Shown piece by piece: positions 28,840 through 37,142 of a DNA stretch of 64,000 nt (within the stretch, counting starts at the first letter, position 1; each line of letters opens with the position of its first letter). The notes below the pieces were generated by a model that was given only the letters and a program-made list of their open reading frames with translations, was not told the DNA's origin and did no database searches. This stretch comes from Chitinophaga sp. MM2321 (lineage in GTDB: Bacteria; Bacteroidota; Bacteroidia; Chitinophagales; Chitinophagaceae), in assembly GCF_964033635.1 (NCBI RefSeq), contig NZ_OZ035533.1:6605001-6669000 (forward strand), in the 5' to 3' direction. A program made the position numbers and the translations under genes.

Positions 28840-30681
28840 ATGAAAATCAATACATCATTTATAAAAATATTGCTCCTGGTTGTTGTATCGCTCGCTGCAT
28901 GCAATAAGGACACTATATTGGATAAAACGCCGCAGGATCAATATTCTGATGCCTCGATGTGGATGGATATTAAACTGGCAGACAGGTTTCTGCTGGATGT
29001 GTACAACCGCAGCCTGCGGGGTGCATTCGGATATTTATCCCTGGCCTCGCTCACGGATGAATCACATGATACGCATGGTTTCGGATCTGAGAATTACTTG
29101 CAGGGAAATATCACCTCCAGTAATACACTCCCTTTCGGAAGCTGGAGCCTCGATCATCTCACCTGGAAAGGTCTTTTCGGAACGATACAGCAAATCAATG
29201 TTTTCGTGGAGAATATTGACAGGGTGCCGGAAGCCTATAGCAAAGATCAGCAGGCTACCATCGCAGAGCAGGCGACCCGCATGAAAGGAGAAGCTATTTT
29301 CCTCCGGGCATTCTGTTATGCGCAGATGGCGCGTAATTTTGGTGGCTTGCCGCTTTTTACAGCGCCTTTTAAGATAGGGGATGATTATCTTTCTATCAAA
29401 CGTGCTACTTTCAAGGAAACGGTTGATTTTATTGCGGCCCAATGTGATGAAGCAGCAGCTCTTTTGGAGGATAAACCGGATATGGAAGCCGGTCGTACCA
29501 ATAAAGGCGCCGCATTGGCACTTAAATCAAGGATGTTGTTGTTTGCCGCCAGCGATCTGACTGCAGATGGTACAGCAGAAAGTGAATATGTAGGTTATAA
29601 AGGGGCAGACAGAACTGCACTATGGCAGGCCGCAAAGGATGCATCGAAAGCAGTGATGGATTTGCATACTTATTCCCTTCATGATTTCGGCGCGCCGGAT
29701 AAAAAAGCGGTAGCAGAAAATTTCTTCAATTTCTTTAAAGCAAAAGATCTGTCCAGCAATGAAATTATTTGGGGAAAATTATTTCTCAAAGACGTAGGTA
29801 GCCGTAACCAGATGAATCTCATCAATGGCACAAACGGGTTTGTGATGTATGGTTGTAATGCACCCACTGCCAACCTCGCAGATGCTTTTCAGATGGAAGA
29901 CGGTTCCACCTTTACGGATCATTTCACAGTGGACAATCAGGGATATTACAAGAATGTTTCCGGCAAGTACACTAATAATAATATTTACTATAGCCGGGAA
30001 CCCAGGTTTTATGCAACCATCCTGTACGACAGTGCCGTGTGGCAGAAACGGTTTCCGGATCTGGCACAGCGTGATCCGTTGGGAATATATGACCGCCGCA
30101 CCCGTATCATTATGCAGAATGGGCAGGAAACCAGTAAAATATACGGCATAGATACCCGTCAGGGACCAGTAGATGGAGATGACGGCACCTATACCGGATA
30201 CACCTTTAAAAAGTTCCTGGACGATAAAGTATATGGTACCGAAACAAACAATAACGACAACGTATGGATTGAATTCCGTTATGCAGAAGTGTTGCTCAAT
30301 TACGCCGAAGCTTGTATTGGACTTAATCAGGCCGGAGAAGCTACTCCGCATATCAATGCAGTAAGAAACCGCGCCGGATTACCGAACTTCCAGGGTGATA
30401 TCACCAGGGCCTTACGCCATGAAAGACAGGTAGAGTTTGTGTATGAAGAAGTCAGGTGGTATGATATGAGAAGATGGAAAATACTGGATGAAGGCCTGGC
30501 TGATGCCAAAGGAGTGGATATTGTGGAAATCAATAATAAGGATAACGGAAAAATAACTACTACCTGGAGGCAAATCCAGGTGCAGGATCGTGGTTCATCG
30601 CAGAAGAGAATTTACTGGCTGCCACTTCCGATCGATGAAATGAATAAGGCGCCACAACTAGTGCAGAATCCTGGCTATTAA
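28840..30681 (+). CDS. SusD/RagB-family lipoprotein, third pair
   Basis: Surface lipoprotein of 613 residues, larger than the other two SusD proteins of the window. The lipobox is SLAAC with Cys at 21. SusD features include DKTPQDQYSDASMW, KGEAIFLRAFCYAQMARNFGGLPLFT, and in the RagB part WIEFRYAEVLLNYAEACIGL, INAVRNRAGLPNF and LRHERQVEFVYEEVRWYDMRRW, with the tail YWLPLPIDEMNKAPQLVQNPGY. It pairs with the SusC 43 bp upstream. Ligand unknown. Confidence 0.94.
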   Translation: MKINTSFIKILLLVVVSLAACNKDTILDKTPQDQYSDASMWMDIKLADRFLLDVYNRSLRGAFGYLSLASLTDESHDTHGFGSENYLQGNITSSNTLPFGSWSLDHLTWKGLFGTIQQINVFVENIDRVPEAYSKDQQATIAEQATRMKGEAIFLRAFCYAQMARNFGGLPLFTAPFKIGDDYLSIKRATFKETVDFIAAQCDEAAALLEDKPDMEAGRTNKGAALALKSRMLLFAASDLTADGTAESEYVGYKGADRTALWQAAKDASKAVMDLHTYSLHDFGAPDKKAVAENFFNFFKAKDLSSNEIIWGKLFLKDVGSRNQMNLINGTNGFVMYGCNAPTANLADAFQMEDGSTFTDHFTVDNQGYYKNVSGKYTNNNIYYSREPRFYATILYDSAVWQKRFPDLAQRDPLGIYDRRTRIIMQNGQETSKIYGIDTRQGPVDGDDGTYTGYTFKKFLDDKVYGTETNNNDNVWIEFRYAEVLLNYAEACIGLNQAGEATPHINAVRNRAGLPNFQGDITRALRHERQVEFVYEEVRWYDMRRWKILDEGLADAKGVDIVEINNKDNGKITTTWRQIQVQDRGSSQKRIYWLPLPIDEMNKAPQLVQNPGY

Positions 30682-30685
30682 GTAT

Positions 30686-30727
30686 CATGAGCGTGGATGT
30701 TGTTATTCACGCTCATGTTGATTTTTT
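30686..30727 (+). terminator. Terminator-like hairpin between susD and GH97 genes
   Basis: CATGAGCGTG (30686-30695) pairs over 10 bp with CACGCTCATG (30708-30717), and a TTTTTT run follows at 30722. It would reduce read-through into the GH97 gene, which starts 17 bp later, so expression may be stepped rather than stopped. Confidence 0.7.
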
Positions 30728-30743
30728 ATAAATATTTCGAATT

Positions 30744-32735
30744 ATGATGAAGAGAAAACCGGTCTTTATGCGTACCTGCCTGGTACTGTGTGGGATGTTG
30801 ATCGCTGGCACAGCTATGTCTGAAGACACGCTCCGGGTGCATTCCCCTTCGGGTAAAATCGGCGTAAAAGTGTGGATGGCTGAAAAATTGGCTTACGCGG
30901 TTACCTATGAAGGCCACACGATTATAGCACCTTCTTTTATTGACCTGGAAGTTGAAGGTAAAGGATCGCTGTCGGCAGATAAGCGTATCCGTTCATCCGC
31001 CGTTGTAAAAGTGAATGAACAGATAATTTCTCCGGTGCCGGAAAAGCGCCGGTTAATACCGGATCTGTACAATCGCCTTTCCCTGCGATTCCGGCAGCCA
31101 TACACCGTGGAATTCAGGGTGTATGACGATGGTGTCGCATATCGTATCGGTACTGCTTTCAAAGAAAATATTATTATCAGGAACGAAGTGGCAGAGTTTA
31201 ATTTCCCGGGCAACCCTTCCGCTTATTTCCCGGAAACCCCCAGCAGGGAGAACAACTCTTTTTCGACCAGTTTCGAAGACCAGTACGTTCACCGGAAGAT
31301 GGCGGACTACCCGGCTAAAAAAATGACTTACACCCCATTGCTGGTTACCCCCGAATCCAATCCTAAAATTGCGATCACGGAATCGGACCTGGAAGCTTAT
31401 CCCGGCTTACACCTGAAGGCAAACGGCGGCGCATCCCTGAAAGCGGTATTCCCGCCATATCCATTGGAAATAAAGGTGGAAGAAGCGTTGTACTCTGCCG
31501 CGCGGGTGAGTAAAGGTGCTGATTATATTGCGCGGACAGCGGGCAGCAGAACTTTCCCATGGAGAGTATTAATGATTGCCCCGGAAGATAAAGACCTGCC
31601 GATGAATGACATCGTTTACAGGCTGGGCGCACCTTCCCGCGTGAAAGATGTTTCCTGGATCAAGCCAGGAAATATCACCGATGAATGGATTATTGATGTG
31701 AACCTCTTCAACGTCCCCTTCAAGGCAGGCGTAAATACTGCCTCTTATAAGTATTATATAGATTTTGCCAGCCGCTTTGGTTTCGATCGTATTATGATGG
31801 ATGCCGGATGGAGCGATAATAATGACCTGTTCAAGGTCAATCCCGATATTAATATGGATACACTCGTGGCATATGCCCGGGAAAAAGGTGTGAAAATTTC
31901 AATGTGGACATTGGCCCTCACGCTGGAACGCCAATTGGACAGCGCCCTGGCCCAGTTCAAAAAATGGGACGTGGATTTCATCATGACCGACTTCATTGAA
32001 AGAGACGATCAACCGGCGGTAGACATGCACCACCGTATTGCGAAAGCATGTGCGGAATCCAGGATCATGCTGATGTTTCACGGATCATTTCCTCCAAAAG
32101 GATTTAACCGCACCTATCCGCATGCCCTTACCCGCGAAGGCGTACTGGGATCTGAATATAATATCTGGAGTACGGAAGTATCGCCGGGTCACGACGTATT
32201 GCTGGCGTTTACAAGAATGCTGGCAGGGCCGTTGGATTATGAACCGGGATTGCTGAATAACGGTACGAAAAAAAGATTCCGGCCCATTGAAGGCCATGTG
32301 ATGAGCCCGGGAACAAGAGCACACCAGCTGTCCATGACGGTCATCTATGACAGTCCTTTACAGTTCTTTTCCGGAAACCCCTCCCAGGGCTACCAGGAGC
32401 CGGCCTATATGGAACTGACAGGCAGCATTCCGAGCGTTTGGGATGAAACACATGTGTTGGATGCAAAGGTGGGAGAATGGATCGTTACCAGCCGCAGGAA
32501 TGGAGATAACTGGTACATTGCCGGCATGACAGACTGGACGGAGCGGGACATCAACCTTAAACTGGACTTCCTGGATGATGCCGGATACAAGGCAACCATT
32601 TGCCGCGATGGCATCAATGCAGACCGGTATGCGGCGGATTACGTGATAGAGCATACTGATGTACAGCGACATGAAACAATGAAAATACATATGGCACCGG
32701 GCGGCGGCTTCTTAATTAAGCTGGAGAAGAAATAG
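30744..32735 (+). CDS. Glycoside hydrolase family 97 enzyme, retaining-type active site
   Basis: Exported enzyme of 663 residues with a signal peptide (about 1-26, VLCGMLIAGTAMS). It has the family layout: N-terminal beta-sandwich (HSPSGKIGVKVWM, YRIGTAF), barrel (residues about 300-560, FDRIMMDAGWSD, FIMTDFIERDDQ, MLMFHGSFPPKG, ALTREGVLGSEYN) and C-terminal beta domain. The barrel has Asp416 in MTDF and Glu471 in GSEYN, 55 residues apart. As I recall, the retaining alpha-galactosidase of Bacteroides thetaiotaomicron uses Asp415 and Glu470, the same spacing, so retaining action on alpha-galactosides is favoured over inverting alpha-glucosidase. It acts in the periplasm after import by the SusC/SusD pair upstream. 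Start ATG 30744 or 30747. Confidence 0.9.
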   Translation: MMKRKPVFMRTCLVLCGMLIAGTAMSEDTLRVHSPSGKIGVKVWMAEKLAYAVTYEGHTIIAPSFIDLEVEGKGSLSADKRIRSSAVVKVNEQIISPVPEKRRLIPDLYNRLSLRFRQPYTVEFRVYDDGVAYRIGTAFKENIIIRNEVAEFNFPGNPSAYFPETPSRENNSFSTSFEDQYVHRKMADYPAKKMTYTPLLVTPESNPKIAITESDLEAYPGLHLKANGGASLKAVFPPYPLEIKVEEALYSAARVSKGADYIARTAGSRTFPWRVLMIAPEDKDLPMNDIVYRLGAPSRVKDVSWIKPGNITDEWIIDVNLFNVPFKAGVNTASYKYYIDFASRFGFDRIMMDAGWSDNNDLFKVNPDINMDTLVAYAREKGVKISMWTLALTLERQLDSALAQFKKWDVDFIMTDFIERDDQPAVDMHHRIAKACAESRIMLMFHGSFPPKGFNRTYPHALTREGVLGSEYNIWSTEVSPGHDVLLAFTRMLAGPLDYEPGLLNNGTKKRFRPIEGHVMSPGTRAHQLSMTVIYDSPLQFFSGNPSQGYQEPAYMELTGSIPSVWDETHVLDAKVGEWIVTSRRNGDNWYIAGMTDWTERDINLKLDFLDDAGYKATICRDGINADRYAADYVIEHTDVQRHETMKIHMAPGGGFLIKLEKK

Positions 32736-32772
32736 GCAGGAAAAAGACATCAACGAGCAACAATTATTGATT

Positions 32773-33534
32773 ATGGATTATATAGATAGATTTAAGAATA
32801 AAATAGCCGTAATAACTGGTGGGGCGGAAGGTATAGGAAAAGGAATAGCATTGCGCCTGGGCAGGGAAGGCGCCACACTGGCACTATTCGATATTAACAA
32901 CAATCTGCTGGCAACAACCGTAGCTGAAATGCAAAAGGAAGGTATCACTGCCAGGGGTTTTGTTGTGGATATCAGCAATGAAGAGCAGATAGTGGCAGCG
33001 TTGCAGGAAGTAGATCAGGCATGGGGTAGACTGGATATCATGGTAAATGCCGCAGGCATTGTAGGGCCCACTAATACAAAAATAGTGGCATTCCCCACCG
33101 CTGCATTTGATACCGTATATGCCGTGAATCTGAAGGGCGCCTTTCTTATTACTAAATACAGCCTGGAAATGATGAGTAAAACAGGTAAAGGCCGTTTACT
33201 CCTTATTTCTTCTATGGCCGGCAAAGAAGGTAATCCCGGTATGGTTGGTTATACCGCAACAAAAGCCGGCGTGATAGGGCTGATTAAAGGGGTGGCAAAG
33301 GAATTTGCCAAAACCGGAATTACCGTGAATGGCCTGGCACCTGCTGTTATCAAAACATCCATGAACGACAATACCTCAGCCGCACAACTGGAATACATGA
33401 TTGGAAAAATACCCATGCAACGTTTGGGAACAATAGAAGAAGTGGCCGCCATCTCTGCTTATATTGTTTCTGATGAGAATAGCTTTTCCACCGGATTTAT
33501 ATATGATATATCTGGTGGGAGGGCTACTTATTAA
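32773..33534 (+). CDS. Short-chain dehydrogenase/reductase, second copy type
   Basis: Cytoplasmic oxidoreductase of 253 residues. ATG 32773 is chosen over an upstream TTG because MDYIDRFKNKIAVITGG is the usual SDR beginning. The cofactor motif is TGGAEGIGKG and the catalytic residues are Ser in LLISSMAG with Tyr160 and Lys164 in YTATKAG. FVVDISNEEQ suggests a preference for NAD over NADP by the acidic start DINNN after strand 2, which is an inference. It follows the GH97 gene by 37 bp and is the last metabolic gene of the locus, so it probably oxidises the sugar freed by GH97, as in galactose or sugar-acid oxidation. It is a different subgroup from the SDR at 15036. Confidence 0.87.
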   Translation: MDYIDRFKNKIAVITGGAEGIGKGIALRLGREGATLALFDINNNLLATTVAEMQKEGITARGFVVDISNEEQIVAALQEVDQAWGRLDIMVNAAGIVGPTNTKIVAFPTAAFDTVYAVNLKGAFLITKYSLEMMSKTGKGRLLLISSMAGKEGNPGMVGYTATKAGVIGLIKGVAKEFAKTGITVNGLAPAVIKTSMNDNTSAAQLEYMIGKIPMQRLGTIEEVAAISAYIVSDENSFSTGFIYDISGGRATY

Positions 33535-33664
33535 CCGGAATTGTGTGTGCAGACTGTAACCTGTATTGTTCCCGGAGACACAATAATGTAGTATCTTGAT
33601 TATTGGAAGGGCTGCGGGTGTATGACCTGTAGCCGTGGAATCCGGGCAGCATTATGCACACTAT

Positions 33665-34564
33665 ATGAAGGCAAGGCTACATAAATTACCATTAAAAAGT
33701 GATGCATCCTTTCTGTACGAGAAGTGGGAATGCGATTACTTTGATAAGCCCTGGCATTTCCATGAAGAGTATGAGCTGACGCTGATTGAGGAAAGTATAG
33801 GAACCAAATTTATTGGAGATAAAGTGGGCCGTTTTGAATCGGGTGAACTGATGCTGATCGGCTCTAACATCCCCCATCTGTTCAGAAACGATGAACCCTA
33901 TTACAATGGGCATAAGCTGCTCAAAGCCAGGTCCGTTTTCATTCACTTCACGGATGATTTCATGGGCACTAATTTTTTCGATCTTCCGGAAATGAAACTT
34001 GTCCGGAAGCTATTGCAAAAGTCCGCTCTTGGCTTACAGGTTTGTGGCAACACCAACCAGTACATCCGGAATAAGCTCCTGAAAATGGAAGCAGAGAAGC
34101 CTGCACGCCGTATTGTTACCCTACTGGATATCCTGATCAGGCTATCGGAGAGCCGTGAATTAAGGCCGATGCTGTCAACAAGTTTTGTAGCGGAACACAG
34201 CAGGACATTACGGACAAAAGAAACCGCCCAGGACACAGCCAAAATCAATAGTGTATTTGAGTTTATCATGAAAAACTTCTCCCGGCAAATCTACCTGGAA
34301 GAAGTAGCGGCTATGCTGAGTATGAGCGCATCATCTTTCTCCAGGTATTTCAAACACCATACCCTTAAAACATTTTCAACGTATGTCACCGTTGTCAGGA
34401 TCACCCATGCATGCAGCCTGTTGATGCAGGACAACGATAATATATCCCAGATCGGCTACGCCAGCGGCTTTGAAAACCTGTCTAACTTCTACCGGCATTT
34501 CAAACGCATTACAGGGCTGTTGCCAAAGGATTACCGGGAGCGGTTTTTGAAAAGCAGGATGTAA
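33665..34564 (+). CDS. AraC-family transcriptional regulator, right flank of glycan locus
   Basis: Regulator of 299 residues from ATG 33665, chosen because it aligns with the start of the left paralog (LHKLPL follows in both); a GTG 30 bp upstream is unlikely. The cupin sensor has FDKPWHFHEEYELTLI, IGSNIPHLFRND and IHFTDDFMG; the two C-terminal helix-turn-helix units are LEEVAAMLSMSASSFSRYF and ISQIGYASGFENLSNFYRHF. It lies 130 bp after the SDR on the same strand and may be expressed with it. With the protein at 10215 it forms a pair bracketing the locus. One may sense the early and one the late pathway product, or they may be copies made when the locus moved. Confidence 0.92.
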   Translation: MKARLHKLPLKSDASFLYEKWECDYFDKPWHFHEEYELTLIEESIGTKFIGDKVGRFESGELMLIGSNIPHLFRNDEPYYNGHKLLKARSVFIHFTDDFMGTNFFDLPEMKLVRKLLQKSALGLQVCGNTNQYIRNKLLKMEAEKPARRIVTLLDILIRLSESRELRPMLSTSFVAEHSRTLRTKETAQDTAKINSVFEFIMKNFSRQIYLEEVAAMLSMSASSFSRYFKHHTLKTFSTYVTVVRITHACSLLMQDNDNISQIGYASGFENLSNFYRHFKRITGLLPKDYRERFLKSRM

Positions 34565-35112
34565 TTTGTACCGGATTGGTACCAGATGGACATCACATAC
34601 GGGAACATTTTTTTCATGAGAACAGGCAACTGGCAGACCAGAACTTAAAGCGGATAGAAAAAATTGCGAAAGATAATAACGTAAAAACAATTTATCCAAC
34701 ACATAACGGTCCTGTTGCTACCGCTGAACTGACAAAATATATTAAAGAAGAACCGCTATTAAAACTTTTTTCAAAACAGGAAACAGATATGCTGAGTGAT
34801 GCCGTAAATGGCAAAGCTGAGTTACAGAAAAAATATTTATCAGATAATTTTATTTTGCAAACTGCCGATAATAAACAGTATACAAAAACGGTGTTTATTG
34901 AGCAATATATAATGCTTCCAAATCGTAAAATAGCATCTTGGTCTGCAGAGGACTTCGGAATTGTAAATTCGAATGAAAATACAGTGATATTGACCTATAT
35001 AGAAACCCTGAAATTTGTGGGTAAAGATCCTGAAAAATTTGCTGTTACAGCAGCTTATTCGAAAGAGGAAAATGGTTGGAAGCAGGTTTACAAGCAATCA
35101 GGTAATCTTTAA
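34565..35112 (+). pseudogene. 5'-truncated metallo-beta-lactamase-like gene with SnoaL/DUF4440-like tail
   Basis: The reading frame is open from just after the AraC stop and reads CTGLVPDGHHIREHFFHEN, then VKTIYPTHNGPV, which fits only the last part of a metallo-beta-lactamase-fold hydrolase. The core HxHxDH motif and the start codon region are gone. From about residue 70 of the remnant a second domain of the SnoaL/NTF2 type appears (LQKKYLSDNFILQTADNKQY to GWKQVYKQSG). The frame differs from that of the AraC gene. Any start (TTG 34576) would make only the C-terminal domain plus a useless fragment. It is best read as a gene remnant left by recombination; an expressed SnoaL-like protein from a later start cannot be excluded. 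Confidence 0.75.
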
Positions 35113-35115
35113 GCA

Positions 35116-35148
35116 AAAGCCTGTAGAATTTGATATTCTATAGGCTTT
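35116..35148 (+). terminator. Stem-loop after the truncated gene
   Basis: AAAGCCTGTAGAAT (35116-35129) pairs with 35135-35148 over 14 positions with one G-U pair and a 5-base loop. It fits the native terminator of the original, full-length gene. Confidence 0.65.
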
Positions 35149-35264
35149 GGTAGCATTTTGTAATGTTATAGAGAGACTCAGAGGCCGTAAAGCATACTGA
35201 AAAATGATTTACTTTGTGAAACGGGGCAAAAGTATATAATGAAAAATATATTATTCAGATAGAA

Positions 35265-35840
35265 ATGCTTGAGCAATTTAAAAACAGGTTTCCGCTTAAT
35301 GATGAAAAATGGAATGACTATACCAGTTGTTTCAGCTGTATTGATGTTCCTGCCAGAACAGTGCTTTTGAAGGAAGGCGAAATCTCAGGTAAACTGTTTC
35401 TGATTGAAAAGGGTTGCCTTCGTGCCTGGTTTAATAATGATGGCAAAGATGTTACGTTCCAGTTTTTCTTTGAAAACGATACTGTTGCATCCATAGAAAG
35501 TTTCAGGAAGGAAATACCCAGCCCTGGTACCCTTGAAGCAATCGAGCCAAGCACCCTGTGGTGGATCTATAAAAAAGATCTGGACAGGATAATTGAGGAA
35601 ATTACTGATATTCCCGAATTGCGAAGGAGGTTCATCGATGCCATATTTGAACGGACCTTTGATTATATGAAGCACTTCCTTTCATTTATTAAAGATACCC
35701 CTCAACAGCGGTATCTTGATCTGATTAACAAGAAACCACAAATCGTTAAACGCGTTCCGCAGCATTACATCGCTTCCTATTTAGGCATTACTACTGTTCA
35801 TCTCAGCCGTATTAAAGGTCAGCTGGCAAAGAAAAAATAG
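35265..35840 (+). CDS. Crp/Fnr-type regulator with cyclic-nucleotide-binding domain
   Basis: Regulator of 191 residues. The cNMP-binding beta-roll covers about residues 20-115 (TVLLKEGEISGKLFLIEKGCLRAWF, DVTFQFFFENDTVAS), and the C-terminal helix-turn-helix is short (RVPQHYIASYLGITTVHLSRIKGQL). The family is common in Bacteroidota, where most members lack the residues needed to bind cAMP tightly; I do not see the full PxxRA phosphate cassette here. It lies upstream of an MDR oxidoreductase on the same strand (122 bp apart) and may control it. Confidence 0.88.
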   Translation: MLEQFKNRFPLNDEKWNDYTSCFSCIDVPARTVLLKEGEISGKLFLIEKGCLRAWFNNDGKDVTFQFFFENDTVASIESFRKEIPSPGTLEAIEPSTLWWIYKKDLDRIIEEITDIPELRRRFIDAIFERTFDYMKHFLSFIKDTPQQRYLDLINKKPQIVKRVPQHYIASYLGITTVHLSRIKGQLAKKK

Positions 35841-35962
35841 CATTTCAATTTAATAACAAATGTTATCGCAGGAGATAAGATCGCTGTTTAGTTTTGCCCT
35901 GTTTATACCACAGGCTACAAATTATAACCTGTGAGACCTTCTCAAACTTAAAGCATCAAACG

Positions 35963-36934
35963 ATGAAAGCAGTAATAATGCATCAGAAAGGAGAAATTCC
36001 GCAATACACAGCACATTTTCCTGACCCGGTTGCGCAGGGTGAAAATGAAATTGTAATTTCCATACAAGCCGCAGCTATCAAACATCTGGATAGATCAATG
36101 GCTGGCGGAAAACATTATACCACAAAAAATGATATAGCTGAAGCAAAAGTTATTGGCGGCGATGGAGTGGGTATTTTGCCCAATGGTACGCGTGTATTTG
36201 CGCTTGGCAATGGTATGTTGGCAGAGAAGGCTGTTATCGAAAAAGACAGCATGATTGAGGTGCCGGAAGATCTTGATGATGCCACCGCTGCCGCGTTGCC
36301 GAATGCTGTCGCGGGATCGGCCATGGCACTTCGTTTTCGGGCGCGGATGGAAAAAGGCGAGACCGTACTAATAAACGGTGCGACAGGATTTACCGGTAAA
36401 ATCGCCGTACAGATCGCCAGGTATTATGGCGCAAAGAAAATAATCGTAACGGGTAGGAATGAGGGAACACTACAAGCTTTACGGGCATTGGGCGCCGACG
36501 AAGTCATTTCTCTCAAACAAGATGACGAAAGCGTGATCGCACAAATTAAGCATATACACAATCATACACCCATTGATGTGGTCATCGATTATCTGTGGGG
36601 GCACAGCGCAGAACTTATACTCTCTTCACTGGCGGGAAATGGGAGGTTTACACCCAAGACACGGTTTGTTTCTATTGGATCTGTTACAGGAGATAAAATC
36701 CAATTATCTGCGGAAATATTAAGAAGTGCTGATCTCGAGCTTTCAGGCTCTGGCCTGGGGAGTTGGACCAGGGCGGAATTGGGAGAATTGCTCCATAGCA
36801 TTGTTCCGGAAATGTTTAAGCTTGCAGCTAGTGGTCAGCTAAAGGTTGACATAAAGATTATCAGGCTGGAGGATATTGAAAAGCTTTGGGATATGGAAAT
36901 GCCGGATGGTGTAAGGCTAGTGGTAACGCTATAG
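35963..36934 (+). CDS. Zinc-free MDR-superfamily quinone oxidoreductase-like protein
   Basis: NADP-dependent medium-chain dehydrogenase/reductase of 323 residues; ATG 35963 (MKAVIMHQKGEIPQYTAHF) is chosen over the longer TTG-started frame. The GroES-like N-terminal domain lacks the zinc Cys/His residues. The Rossmann part has VLINGATGFTGKIAVQIARYYGAKKI, an AxxGxxG-like motif, then ALGADEVISLKQ. The family reduces quinones or enones. It follows a Crp/Fnr-type regulator gene. The substrate cannot be told. Confidence 0.85.
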   Translation: MKAVIMHQKGEIPQYTAHFPDPVAQGENEIVISIQAAAIKHLDRSMAGGKHYTTKNDIAEAKVIGGDGVGILPNGTRVFALGNGMLAEKAVIEKDSMIEVPEDLDDATAAALPNAVAGSAMALRFRARMEKGETVLINGATGFTGKIAVQIARYYGAKKIIVTGRNEGTLQALRALGADEVISLKQDDESVIAQIKHIHNHTPIDVVIDYLWGHSAELILSSLAGNGRFTPKTRFVSIGSVTGDKIQLSAEILRSADLELSGSGLGSWTRAELGELLHSIVPEMFKLAASGQLKVDIKIIRLEDIEKLWDMEMPDGVRLVVTL

Positions 36935-37142
36935 TATAATAGGATGATTTTGCGGGTATTTAGAGCTAATATGTAAATAATTGAGTATAATTAGGTAGTT
37001 TTATGTGTATATATGATAAAGGCTGAGAAGTCGCCGGATACGCGGATGTAATGAATCTTATTTTGAAATCCCACCAACTGAAGGCTACATTCAGCGGTAT
37101 ATATTCTTTATTTATAATTAAATCTTCTAAAAAGAAAACGGA

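Noticed and set aside
33635..33664. Upstream GTG start for the right AraC gene
   Set aside because: The paralog at 10215 begins in register with ATG 33665, so the extra ten residues are unlikely.
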